In this document: positions 1 through 5,617 of the stretch, piece by piece
How the letters are laid out: the number at the start of each line of letters is the position of its first letter
Position numbering within the stretch: the stretch's first letter is position 1
Assembly (NCBI GenBank): GCA_018656855.1
Contig: JABHYP010000643.1
Coordinates: 1-8,650, forward strand
Reading direction: 5' to 3'
DNA: 8,650 nucleotides
Source of the DNA: Candidatus Latescibacterota bacterium
GTDB taxonomy: Bacteria; Latescibacterota; Latescibacteria; Latescibacterales; Latescibacteraceae
The notes under the pieces: generated by a model
The model's input: only the letters and a program-made list of their open reading frames with translations
Told to the model about the DNA's origin: nothing
Databases searched by the model: none
Program-made: the position numbers and the translations under genes

Positions 1-965
1 CGCTTACCAATATTAGCGCCTGTGATTCTTGCCCATTCCCGGACGCCTTCCGAGGTTGTATCAAATGAAATTTCAGGTTTAGCCGCATCCATACCTGAAC
101 CCATTTTCACTTGGGCATCACGTACCATTTCACCGGTCATTACACTCTGAGCATCCAGGAGGAATAATTCTCGGAGCCCGTCACTTCTTGCGTTTTCCGG
201 CCCCCAGAGAAACATCACTCTCGCATCCTCAATAATCTTCATTACCTCGGCATCAGCTAAAATCGCATTCATACGGGGAACGTCTTCCCTTTCAGAAAGC
301 ATGTCAAAGCTCGGAATGCCGCCCGGGATTTTCTGATAACTGAGAAACCTTGTGAATTTTTTTAAATTATCGTCCGCCTGCTCCTGTTCACCAAAAAGAT
401 CGACAGCAGTGGAATCTTCTTCAGCCACGGTAGTCGTGTCCTGAGCACCTCCTGATAGGTGAAGATCTATTTTTTCCGTGATAAATGCTATATCCTCATC
501 GCTTCTGAGAAACTTAAATTCGAGACGGGCTGTCTGACCTATTAACCTTTTTGCCCTCTCGACATCCTTCATCCCGGGAAGTTCGATGATTATCCTGTTT
601 GATCCCTGCCTTTGAACAACAGGTTCCACAAGGCCAAACTGGTCAACACGGTTGGCGATAACGGTCATTGCCTTATCAACAGAGTCGTTGGCTTCATCGG
701 CTTCCATACCCGATGTATCGACTTGCATAACAAGATGGATGCCCCCCTGAAGATCAAGACCGAGATTGAGCGCCTTACTCCTGATCTTTTCAAATTTTCC
801 CGGGTCCATTTCAACTTGTTCTTCTTCGGAAAGGTAAAAGAATTTTATTGAGGGTATCAACTGCCAGCAAGAAAAAATAATTAGTGCGGCAATTAAACCA
901 ACTTTCCAGATTAGTTTATATTTTTCGTTACTACTTGATCTCAATTTAGTAGTTTTTCGAACCAT
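1..965 (-). CDS. secD: SecD, protein-export membrane protein (N-terminal 321 residues, cut by window edge)
   Basis: SecD works with SecF beside SecYEG and uses the proton gradient to help pull secreted proteins across the inner membrane. The visible part starts with a basic tail and one membrane helix (about residues 20-41), then the conserved start of the periplasmic domain, LGLDLQGGIHLVMQVD (68-83), ANRVDQFGLVEP (104-115) and IIIELPG (125-131). Later come LLDAQSVMTG (269-278) and the stretch leading into the second half of P1 (ISFDTTSEGVREWARITG, 299-316). The C-terminal five-helix part lies off the left edge. Between about 168 and 205 there is a Thr/Glu/Asp-rich low-complexity stretch, likely a variable loop. 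The ATG is 2 bases after the pdxJ stop, with AGAGG inside the last pdxJ codons as its ribosome site, so the two genes are probably translationally coupled. Identification is firm; secF would be expected just downstream. Confidence 0.95.
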   Translation of the reverse strand, partial: MVRKTTKLRSSSNEKYKLIWKVGLIAALIIFSCWQLIPSIKFFYLSEEEQVEMDPGKFEKIRSKALNLGLDLQGGIHLVMQVDTSGMEADEANDSVDKAMTVIANRVDQFGLVEPVVQRQGSNRIIIELPGMKDVERAKRLIGQTARLEFKFLRSDEDIAFITEKIDLHLSGGAQDTTTVAEEDSTAVDLFGEQEQADDNLKKFTRFLSYQKIPGGIPSFDMLSEREDVPRMNAILADAEVMKIIEDARVMFLWGPENARSDGLRELFLLDAQSVMTGEMVRDAQVKMGSGMDAAKPEISFDTTSEGVREWARITGANIGK

Positions 966-967
966 AT

Positions 968-1693
968 TTATCCTCTTTCGTCTTTCATTATTGAAATCAT
1001 ATCACGTACGGCCCTGTCCAGCCCAACATAAATGGCTCTGGCCATAATTGAGTGCCCTATATAATAACCTTCAATCTCCTTTATTCCAATAATCGGGAAT
1101 ATGTTATTGTAAGTAAGTCCATGTCCTGCGTGAACCTCAAGACCACAATCAGACGCAAATGTTGCGCCTTTCTGCAAAGCCTCATGGTGTTTTTGTGCTT
1201 CCTCAACGGTCTGCGCGTTGGCATATTCTCCAGTGTGCAGCTCAACACATTGAGCGCCGATTTCCCTGGACATCTCAATCTGTTTCGGATCAGGATCAAT
1301 AAACATGCTTGTCTCTATCCCCTTTTCCTTAATCCGGTCGACAGCACGTACGAGAGTTTCACGATTTCCCACGACGTCCAGACCGCCTTCGGTGGTGATT
1401 TCCTCTCTTTTTTCAGGGACAAAAGTGACCTGGTCGGGAACGACATCGCATGCTATTTTAATTATTCCCTCTGTTGCCGCCATTTCAAGGTTAAACGGCA
1501 ACCTCACAACCTCCCTTAATAATCTGATATCACGGTCTACAATATGACGCCGGTCCTCTCTGAGATGTGCGGTAATTCCATGAGCCCCAGCCATTTCAAC
1601 TATGCCTGCCGCAAATATTGGATCGGGTTCGACCGTCTTCCTTGATTCACGAATAACCGCTACATAATCTACATTTACGCTGAGATGTAACAT
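968..1693 (-). CDS. pdxJ: Pyridoxine 5'-phosphate synthase PdxJ
   Basis: PdxJ is the cytoplasmic TIM-barrel enzyme that condenses 1-deoxyxylulose 5-phosphate with 3-amino-2-oxopropyl phosphate to make pyridoxine 5'-phosphate, the last ring-forming step of the DXP-dependent vitamin B6 route. The 241-residue product matches the family length (243 in E. coli). Family signatures are HLREDRRHI with catalytic His43, NLEMAATE with Glu70, VPEKREEITTEGGLDV, ELHTGEYA, and HAGHGLTY with His191. Phosphate-site Arg18 is kept. The usual NIDH near the N-terminus reads NVDY, placing Tyr10 where E. coli has His12, a contact for deoxyxylulose phosphate. A longer frame could open at GTG 1702, but that codon lies inside the Shine-Dalgarno-like AAGGTGAG, so ATG 1693 is preferred. 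It follows apbE after 144 bases and is almost fused to secD. Confidence 0.95.
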   Translation of the reverse strand: MLHLSVNVDYVAVIRESRKTVEPDPIFAAGIVEMAGAHGITAHLREDRRHIVDRDIRLLREVVRLPFNLEMAATEGIIKIACDVVPDQVTFVPEKREEITTEGGLDVVGNRETLVRAVDRIKEKGIETSMFIDPDPKQIEMSREIGAQCVELHTGEYANAQTVEEAQKHHEALQKGATFASDCGLEVHAGHGLTYNNIFPIIGIKEIEGYYIGHSIMARAIYVGLDRAVRDMISIMKDERG

Positions 1694-1697
1694 TTTT

Positions 1698-1705
1698 CTC
1701 ACCTT
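1698..1705 (-). promoter_or_regulatory. Ribosome binding site that fixes the pdxJ start
   Basis: AAGGTGAG lies 4 bases upstream of ATG 1693, with its AAGGTG core 6 bases away. The alternative GTG start at 1702 falls inside this sequence and would itself have no ribosome site, so the ATG gives the better model. The resulting N-terminus, MLHLSVNVD, also fits the family better. Confidence 0.7.
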
Positions 1706-1711
1706 TTGTTA

Positions 1712-1742
1712 ATAATAAAAAATTAAAAAAAGAATAAGTCAA
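1712..1742 (-). promoter_or_regulatory. Weak possible promoter in the apbE-pdxJ gap
   Basis: TTGACT (1737-1742) is followed after 19 bases by TATTAT (1712-1717), with a T-rich spacer. The spacing is long and the hexamers are imperfect, and in AT-rich DNA this can arise by chance. If used, it would give a leader of only about a dozen bases before pdxJ. The 144-base gap (1694-1837) shows no convincing terminator, so pdxJ may equally be read through from the upstream genes. Confidence 0.25.
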
Positions 1743-1837
1743 AGTTAATGCTCTTCAGTACACCGTGTTAAGTCAATAAAATTTCAGATTACATTCTAAA
1801 CTACTTATGCAACACAGCTTAACGTGATTTTATATTT

Positions 1838-2866
1838 TCAGAATCTAATCTTGCCTCTGATACCGGATGTCATAACGGTCTTAAGTTCGCCACCCTTATT
1901 ATAGAAAATCAGGGTTTCTACATCCTCAAGGCTTTCAACGAACGCAACTCCTTTTTCAGCACCCATCACAAAAACAGTCGTGGACAGGATATCAGCATCC
2001 ATTGCAGATGTTGTCCATACTGTTACCGACACACACCCCCGGGCCGGATAACCGGTTGTCGAATCAAGAATATGATGATACTTCACACCATCCTCGATAA
2101 AACATCGTTCGTAATCACCTGATGTGGCGATCGAAGCAAAAGAAACCGGATCGATTAAAAGCGTACGATTCTTTTCGGGATGCCTGAGCCCTATAATCCA
2201 GTCATTACCTCCGGGTTTCTTTCCGAAACCGGAAATATCACCACCGGCATTCACAAGGCCGGCAAGCGCTCCTCCCTTCTTGAGTACGGCGATCATTCTG
2301 TCAACGGCGTACCCTTTTGCAACTCCTCCAAGATCCAGCTTTGTTCCGGGATTATTAAACCGGAGACTGTCACCGTGAAGCTCAATAAATCTCATCCCGA
2401 CAGAACCGAGCTTCTCCTTCAGATCACTCCCGGATGGAACGCGACCGCTGTTTTCAAAGTCCCACAACCATTTAACAGGCGCTATAGTAGGATCAAAAGC
2501 GCCTTCCGAACGCTCATAATAATTAAAAGATTTCTCTATTACTGCTCTTAAATCGGCGCTTAAAATCCACCAACGGTCATCCTCACGGGAATTAATCCGC
2601 TTGAGTTCCCCGTTTTCTTTGAGGGGTTCCATGATATGTTCAATACGCTGGGCCTCTTCGAAAGCTTCTGTTATGAGCCTTTCACCTATCTTCTTATCCC
2701 TGGCGAAAATCTGGACATTGAAAATGGTATTCATGAGTAGGCGGGTGGAAATAACATGCGCAGGTTTTTTCCAGAACCATCCTCCGGAAAATAACCACGC
2801 CAAGGCCAGCAGAATTACAATAATGACCGTTAATAAAAGCCTTCTACGGCTGCTGCTATATATCAT
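1838..2866 (-). CDS. apbE: FAD:protein FMN transferase ApbE, membrane-anchored
   Basis: ApbE transfers FMN from FAD to a Thr or Ser of target proteins on the outer face of the cytoplasmic membrane, in motifs of the type found in RnfG, RnfD, NqrB and NqrC. The 342-residue product has a short basic tail and one hydrophobic helix (about 10-28). There is no lipobox Cys, so it looks anchored by an uncleaved helix and not as a lipoprotein. The ApbE fold follows: MNTIFNVQIFA (45-55), the FDPTIAPV region (124-131), LDLGGVAKGYAVD (177-189), NAGGDISGFG (206-215), ATSGDYER (247-254), HHILDSTTGYPA (264-275) and the metal-site motif DADILST (290-296). The gene starts 31 bases after the prenyl synthase stop and lacks a strong ribosome site, so coupling is likely. 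The obvious local substrates are RnfG and RnfD, encoded upstream in the window. Identification is firm. Confidence 0.95.
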   Translation of the reverse strand: MIYSSSRRRLLLTVIIVILLALAWLFSGGWFWKKPAHVISTRLLMNTIFNVQIFARDKKIGERLITEAFEEAQRIEHIMEPLKENGELKRINSREDDRWWILSADLRAVIEKSFNYYERSEGAFDPTIAPVKWLWDFENSGRVPSGSDLKEKLGSVGMRFIELHGDSLRFNNPGTKLDLGGVAKGYAVDRMIAVLKKGGALAGLVNAGGDISGFGKKPGGNDWIIGLRHPEKNRTLLIDPVSFASIATSGDYERCFIEDGVKYHHILDSTTGYPARGCVSVTVWTTSAMDADILSTTVFVMGAEKGVAFVESLEDVETLIFYNKGGELKTVMTSGIRGKIRF

Positions 2867-2897
2867 TTCTCAAAGTTCACATCCAAAAAACGCGCTC

Positions 2898-3842
2898 TTA
2901 ACATACACGCGTCATAAGCATATCGAAAAATTCATCAAAAACGGCGGATGTTTTTTTCTCTTCAAAGCGGTCTATGATTTCCCGTGCATTCTGCACGTAC
3001 TCTCCGGCCTTTTCACTGGCATATTCTATTCCGTCGTTTCTTTTTACAAGCGCCGTTATTCTGTTTACCGAATCCTTTTTATTTGCGAAAAGGGCTTCAA
3101 CCTCATCAGAAGGCAATCTTTTCAAGGAGTGAATAACCGGCAGGGTGATATTTCCCGATATCACATCCATGAACTGCGGCTTCCCCATTACATCGGTTTC
3201 GCCATTATAATCAAGTGTATCATCAATAATCTGGAATGCCATGCCGACCGACTCACCGAGTTCGCGCGCCAAATCTTTCTTATAACCGTCGACACCGGAC
3301 AGTAATACGGCTAATTCTCCCGACGCTGCAAACAGGGATGCGGTTTTATTACCGATAATCTTTAAATAAGTTTCCTCATCAATGAATTCATTAGTGAGAG
3401 ACTCGCTAATTTCCCCTTCGATCATCCGCTCAATTGCTACATTAATAATGTGTACTGCCTCGGGGATATCGATAGTATGGGCTAAACTGAGAGCTTTCAT
3501 AAAAACAAAATCACCAAAAAGGACCGAAATTCTGTTCGAAAACTTAATATTAAGCGTCTCAACACCACGCCGCAACCGAGATTTATCAACAACATCGTCA
3601 TGTATAAGAGAGGCATTGTGGATTGTCTCGATAACCACAGCGCCTTTTCGCAAAGACTCCCATGATCCGCCTACCAGTTCTCCCACAAGAGCCATGAAAA
3701 TCGGGCGAATTCCTTTTCCACGCTGAACAAATATTTGACGAAGAATATCGTCAACTAAAGGTTCGGAGGAAATCATGTTCGAACCGATATCATTATAAAC
3801 ATCACGAATAATAACGGTATTTGCGCTATTTTTTAAATTCAT
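2898..3842 (-). CDS. Trans-polyprenyl diphosphate synthase, probably long-chain (IspB/HepT-like)
   Basis: This cytosolic, all-helical enzyme adds isopentenyl diphosphate units to an allylic primer to build the prenyl chain used for quinones or other lipids. The 314-residue protein has both Asp-rich motifs: DDVVD (82-86) in LIHDDVVDKSRLRRG, and DDTLD (207-211) in FQIIDDTLDY. It also has Lys43 and Arg46 in GKGIRP, and NKTASLF (165-171). The residue five places before the first motif is Ala77; an aromatic there normally stops growth at C15 or C20, so a long product is inferred. The exact length and gene name cannot be settled. The usual GKPxGxDLxxGKxTLP region reads GKPQFMDVISGNITLP, so Gly is Phe224 and Lys is Asn231. 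ATG 3842 is the first start in frame but has no clear ribosome site; a 26-codon frame ends 7 bases before it. Confidence 0.92.
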   Translation of the reverse strand: MNLKNSANTVIIRDVYNDIGSNMISSEPLVDDILRQIFVQRGKGIRPIFMALVGELVGGSWESLRKGAVVIETIHNASLIHDDVVDKSRLRRGVETLNIKFSNRISVLFGDFVFMKALSLAHTIDIPEAVHIINVAIERMIEGEISESLTNEFIDEETYLKIIGNKTASLFAASGELAVLLSGVDGYKKDLARELGESVGMAFQIIDDTLDYNGETDVMGKPQFMDVISGNITLPVIHSLKRLPSDEVEALFANKKDSVNRITALVKRNDGIEYASEKAGEYVQNAREIIDRFEEKKTSAVFDEFFDMLMTRVC

Positions 3843-3849
3843 GAGTATT

Positions 3850-3930
3850 TCAATATGTACTAAAAGACGGGATAATATTCATTTCGCCCGGAATCAAAAC
3901 ATTAAAAAACTGCCTTGAAAATTCAGCCAT
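3850..3930 (-). CDS. Possible 26-codon leader ORF before the prenyl synthase gene
   Basis: An ATG about 30 bases after the predicted transcription start opens a frame of 26 codons, beginning MAEFSRQFF and ending PSFSTY, that stops with TGA 7 bases before the prenyl synthase ATG. I recognise no family. It has no Shine-Dalgarno sequence, which argues against strong translation. Its position would suit translational coupling, because the next gene also lacks a clear ribosome site. A chance frame remains the more likely reading. Confidence 0.2.
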   Translation of the reverse strand: MAEFSRQFFNVLIPGEMNIIPSFSTY

Positions 3931-3965
3931 ACGGATTAAAAATAAAAAAAATAATTAAGATACAT

Positions 3966-3994
3966 ATTATATGACTTTTTAGTAGTTATGTCAA
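3966..3994 (-). promoter_or_regulatory. Exact sigma-70 consensus promoter for the prenyl synthase-apbE-pdxJ-secD group
   Basis: On the minus strand TTGACA (3989-3994) is followed by exactly 17 bases and then TATAAT (3966-3971), the full housekeeping consensus in both hexamers and spacing. Transcription would begin near 3959, giving a leader of about 117 bases. No other strong promoter precedes apbE or secD, so this is the likely main promoter of the four-gene group. Confidence 0.8.
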
Positions 3995-4063
3995 GTAATG
4001 GATTTTGCAAAGATTATCTTAATAAATTCATTTAGTGATATGTATAACATGTTGATAATCATA

Positions 4064-4072
4064 ATTATAGCA
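4064..4072 (-). promoter_or_regulatory. Possible second promoter with extended -10 (TGCTATAAT)
   Basis: TGCTATAAT matches the extended -10 form TGnTATAAT exactly, about 95 bases upstream of the consensus promoter. No good -35 is seen at the usual distance; the region there is TTTTTC. An extended -10 can work without one. In such AT-rich sequence a chance match is possible. Confidence 0.35.
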
Positions 4073-4202
4073 GAATATATCTTCATGAAAAAGGCGGCCG
4101 ATCCCGAAAAAAGTCTGAACCTCTGATTGTTATGATGGAATTTTGGATTTTAAACCTGAAACTCTTAAATTGCGTTCGAATCAAAAAGAAGTTAAAACCA
4201 CC

Positions 4203-5414
4203 TTATATAAGTGTATTTCGTCCTGCAAACCTGGCAATCAGGATGCTGATCTCATAAAGTAACATAAGAGGCAGAGCCATCATGATCATAGTGCCTGGAT
4301 CGGGAGGCGTCAGAAAAGCCCCGATTATAAAAATGACTATAATAGCATATTTTCTGTATTTTGACATCCAGGTATGTTTCAAAATCCCAATTTTCGCCAA
4401 AACAAAAGACACCAGCGGAAGTTCAAAAAGCACACCGAACAGTACTGTAAATTTTAATGAAGTTCCAATAAAACTACCTATCGTAATTAGTGGCTCAACA
4501 TCAGGGAACATGAATTTTTTAATAAATGACAACGTAATAGGAATAATAATAAAATATGCAATTGAAGCTCCAATAAAGAAACAGATTGTGGCGCCATACA
4601 CGAGCGGTAACACTACTCTCTTCTCATTAAAAAATAACCCGGGAGATATAAACGACCATAAAAAATAAAAAATAAACGGTAACGAAATAACCATACCCAT
4701 GAAAAGCGCCATTTCGAGCTTTATCATTATCGGTTCCATTATCTTGGTATAAATTAACGGTAATTCAGCTTGGTTGGCCAGTCTGGTAATCGTAGAGTAA
4801 AACATGTCCGAAAGAAACCAGGAACCTATCATGCATACAGCAACAATCATAATAGACTTGAGTAGAGCCCAGCGAAACTCTTCGAGGTGATCCAGAAAAG
4901 GCATTTCACTGGGATCGTTGGACTCCTCTTCATCAAGAGACTCGCTTTCACCGTCTGAACCGCTCGAAACAGGTACCTGGGGTGTTTCTTCCGTCTCGAT
5001 GGTTTTAGCATACGGCAGTTTCTCTTCCTCAATAAGTGTGGGATCATAAGCTGCGGGAAAAAGATTGTCCGCGTCCATCCTTGTCCAGTCGATTTCAGCG
5101 ATTCCGGGAGGCTTTACAACGACACCGAGGGGATGAACGGATACTCTTCTGTTATCGGAAAAAACCGCAGTTAACGGGATTTTTCCATACCCGGTATAAG
5201 GAATTGAATTATCGGATGCAGGAAAGCTGTCATCGAGCAGGTCTAGTTCCAGGCGACGGTGGGGATTAAGAGCAAAAACAGCGATTTGCGGGATTGCTTC
5301 TTCTTCCGGCTCTGTAGGCGCGGAGGTTTTATTTCCTGAGTCATAAGTACCACCGGACGTATCAGGATAACCTAACTCAGGATCGTAATCTTCATAACCG
5401 GTATAAGGGTCCAT
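4203..5414 (-). CDS. tatC: TatC, twin-arginine translocase receptor subunit, with unusual N-terminal extension
   Basis: TatC is the polytopic membrane subunit that recognises twin-arginine signal peptides and assembles with TatA/B to export folded proteins. The core starts at MPFLDHLEEFRW (171-182) and has six predicted helices (about 186-203, 235-257, 268-292, 317-340, 356-372, 374-395). Conserved Glu179 sits in the HLEEFR motif, Glu331 in FGVLFELP, and LTPPDP lies at 368-373. The core alone, 233 residues, equals an ordinary TatC. Ahead of it are about 170 hydrophilic residues I do not recognise, with no membrane helix: a Tyr/Gly/Asp-rich start, a possible domain at roughly 45-125 and a very acidic Ser/Glu linker (about 150-170). 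Translation could start at GTG 5429, but the promoter and ribosome site favour ATG 5414. The gene stands alone; no tatA or tatB is in the window. TatC identity is firm, the extension's role unknown. Confidence 0.93.
   Translation of the reverse strand: MDPYTGYEDYDPELGYPDTSGGTYDSGNKTSAPTEPEEEAIPQIAVFALNPHRRLELDLLDDSFPASDNSIPYTGYGKIPLTAVFSDNRRVSVHPLGVVVKPPGIAEIDWTRMDADNLFPAAYDPTLIEEEKLPYAKTIETEETPQVPVSSGSDGESESLDEEESNDPSEMPFLDHLEEFRWALLKSIMIVAVCMIGSWFLSDMFYSTITRLANQAELPLIYTKIMEPIMIKLEMALFMGMVISLPFIFYFLWSFISPGLFFNEKRVVLPLVYGATICFFIGASIAYFIIIPITLSFIKKFMFPDVEPLITIGSFIGTSLKFTVLFGVLFELPLVSFVLAKIGILKHTWMSKYRKYAIIVIFIIGAFLTPPDPGTMIMMALPLMLLYEISILIARFAGRNTLI
5186..5201 (-). repeat. Direct repeat copy 2 in tatC, encoding PYTGY
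   Basis: A 16-base sequence, CCTTATACCGGGTATG on the minus strand, matches a second copy at 5393-5408 at 15 of 16 positions. Both are read in the same frame and encode Pro-Tyr-Thr-Gly-Tyr, here at residues 72-76 of the TatC extension. Confidence 0.6.
5393..5408 (-). repeat. Direct repeat copy 1 in tatC, encoding PYTGY
   Basis: CCTTATACCGGTTATG on the minus strand, one base different from the copy at 5186-5201. It encodes residues 3-7 of the TatC extension. Conservation at the DNA as well as the protein level hints at internal duplication, though two short copies are weak evidence. Confidence 0.6.
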
Positions 5415-5421
5415 GACCTCA

Positions 5422-5426
5422 CCACC
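5422..5426 (-). promoter_or_regulatory. Ribosome binding site supporting ATG 5414 for tatC
   Basis: GGTGG lies 7 bases before ATG 5414, within a purine-rich GGTGGTGAGG. The GTG at 5429 has only a weak AGAGAG upstream and would leave a leader of about 6 bases from the predicted promoter, too short to hold a ribosome site. Confidence 0.5.
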
Positions 5427-5441
5427 CACGGAATTTCTCTC

Positions 5442-5470
5442 TATATATAAAGACAGAATTCAGGAGTCAA
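5442..5470 (-). promoter_or_regulatory. Sigma-70-type promoter for tatC
   Basis: TTGACT (5465-5470), 17 bases, TATATA (5442-5447) on the minus strand: five of six at -35, a near-consensus -10 and ideal spacing. Transcription would start near 5435, about 20 bases before ATG 5414. It lies in the 203-base AT-rich gap after rnfB, so tatC is probably its own unit. Confidence 0.6.
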
Positions 5471-5564
5471 AATCCATAATAAAAGATATTTGCTATTGTC
5501 ATTCTTTGAATATTCGTATTGTTCTATCTTTTATCTTCTTTATAATAATTTATGTTGTTATTTA

Positions 5565-5583
5565 TGACATCATATAAATGTCA
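5565..5583. repeat. Short inverted repeat after rnfB
   Basis: TGACAT and ATGTCA form a perfect 6-base stem around a 7-base AT loop, 35 bases after the rnfB stop. No run of T follows on the minus strand, so it is not a standard rho-independent terminator. It might be a weak hairpin at the 3' end of the rnf transcript or a protein site. The rest of 5471-5617 shows nothing clear. Confidence 0.35.
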
Positions 5584-5617
5584 GGTCATTATACAGAAAC
5601 AGAAAGTTGAGAAATCC

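Larger units (their letters stand above)
3843..4202. other. 360-base AT-rich spacer between tatC and the prenyl synthase gene
   Basis: The spacer holds the promoters listed separately, a leader of about 117 bases before the prenyl synthase start, and a 26-codon frame in that leader (3850-3930). No tRNA, riboswitch or clear rho-independent terminator for tatC was found. The GC-rich patch at 4093-4105, flanked by A runs, does not form a convincing stem. Confidence 0.6.

Noticed and set aside
1052..1519. Plus-strand open frame of 155 codons opposite pdxJ
   Set aside because: Fully antisense to pdxJ, no recognisable domain and no supporting ribosome site.
1769..1776. Second TTGACTTA copy upstream of pdxJ as a -35 element
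   Set aside because: No acceptable -10 lies 16 to 19 bases downstream of it.
1767..1823. Inverted pair GTTAAG / CTTAAC in the apbE-pdxJ gap
   Set aside because: Only 6 bases per arm with a loop of 45 bases and no following T run in the right place; no better than chance in AT-rich DNA.
2601..3305. Long plus-strand open frame of 234 codons across the apbE and prenyl synthase genes
   Set aside because: It is antisense to two well-conserved genes, its product shows no family features, and it crosses a gene boundary; it is an open-frame shadow.
4093..4112. GC-rich patch between A/T runs as a terminator for tatC
   Set aside because: CGGCCG is palindromic but no stem of useful length with a loop can be drawn next to the T runs.
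4049..4126. Plus-strand 25-residue ORF beginning MLIIIIIAEYIF in the tatC-prenyl synthase spacer
   Set aside because: No ribosome site, AT-rich low-complexity start, and it overlaps minus-strand promoter sequences; likely chance.
4171..4182. tRNA-like T-loop GTTCGAATC
   Set aside because: The flanking bases do not form a T stem and no acceptor or anticodon arm can be found around it.
4131..4256. Plus-strand ORF beginning MMEFWIL running into the tatC 3' end
   Set aside because: No ribosome site, short, and partly antisense to conserved tatC codons.
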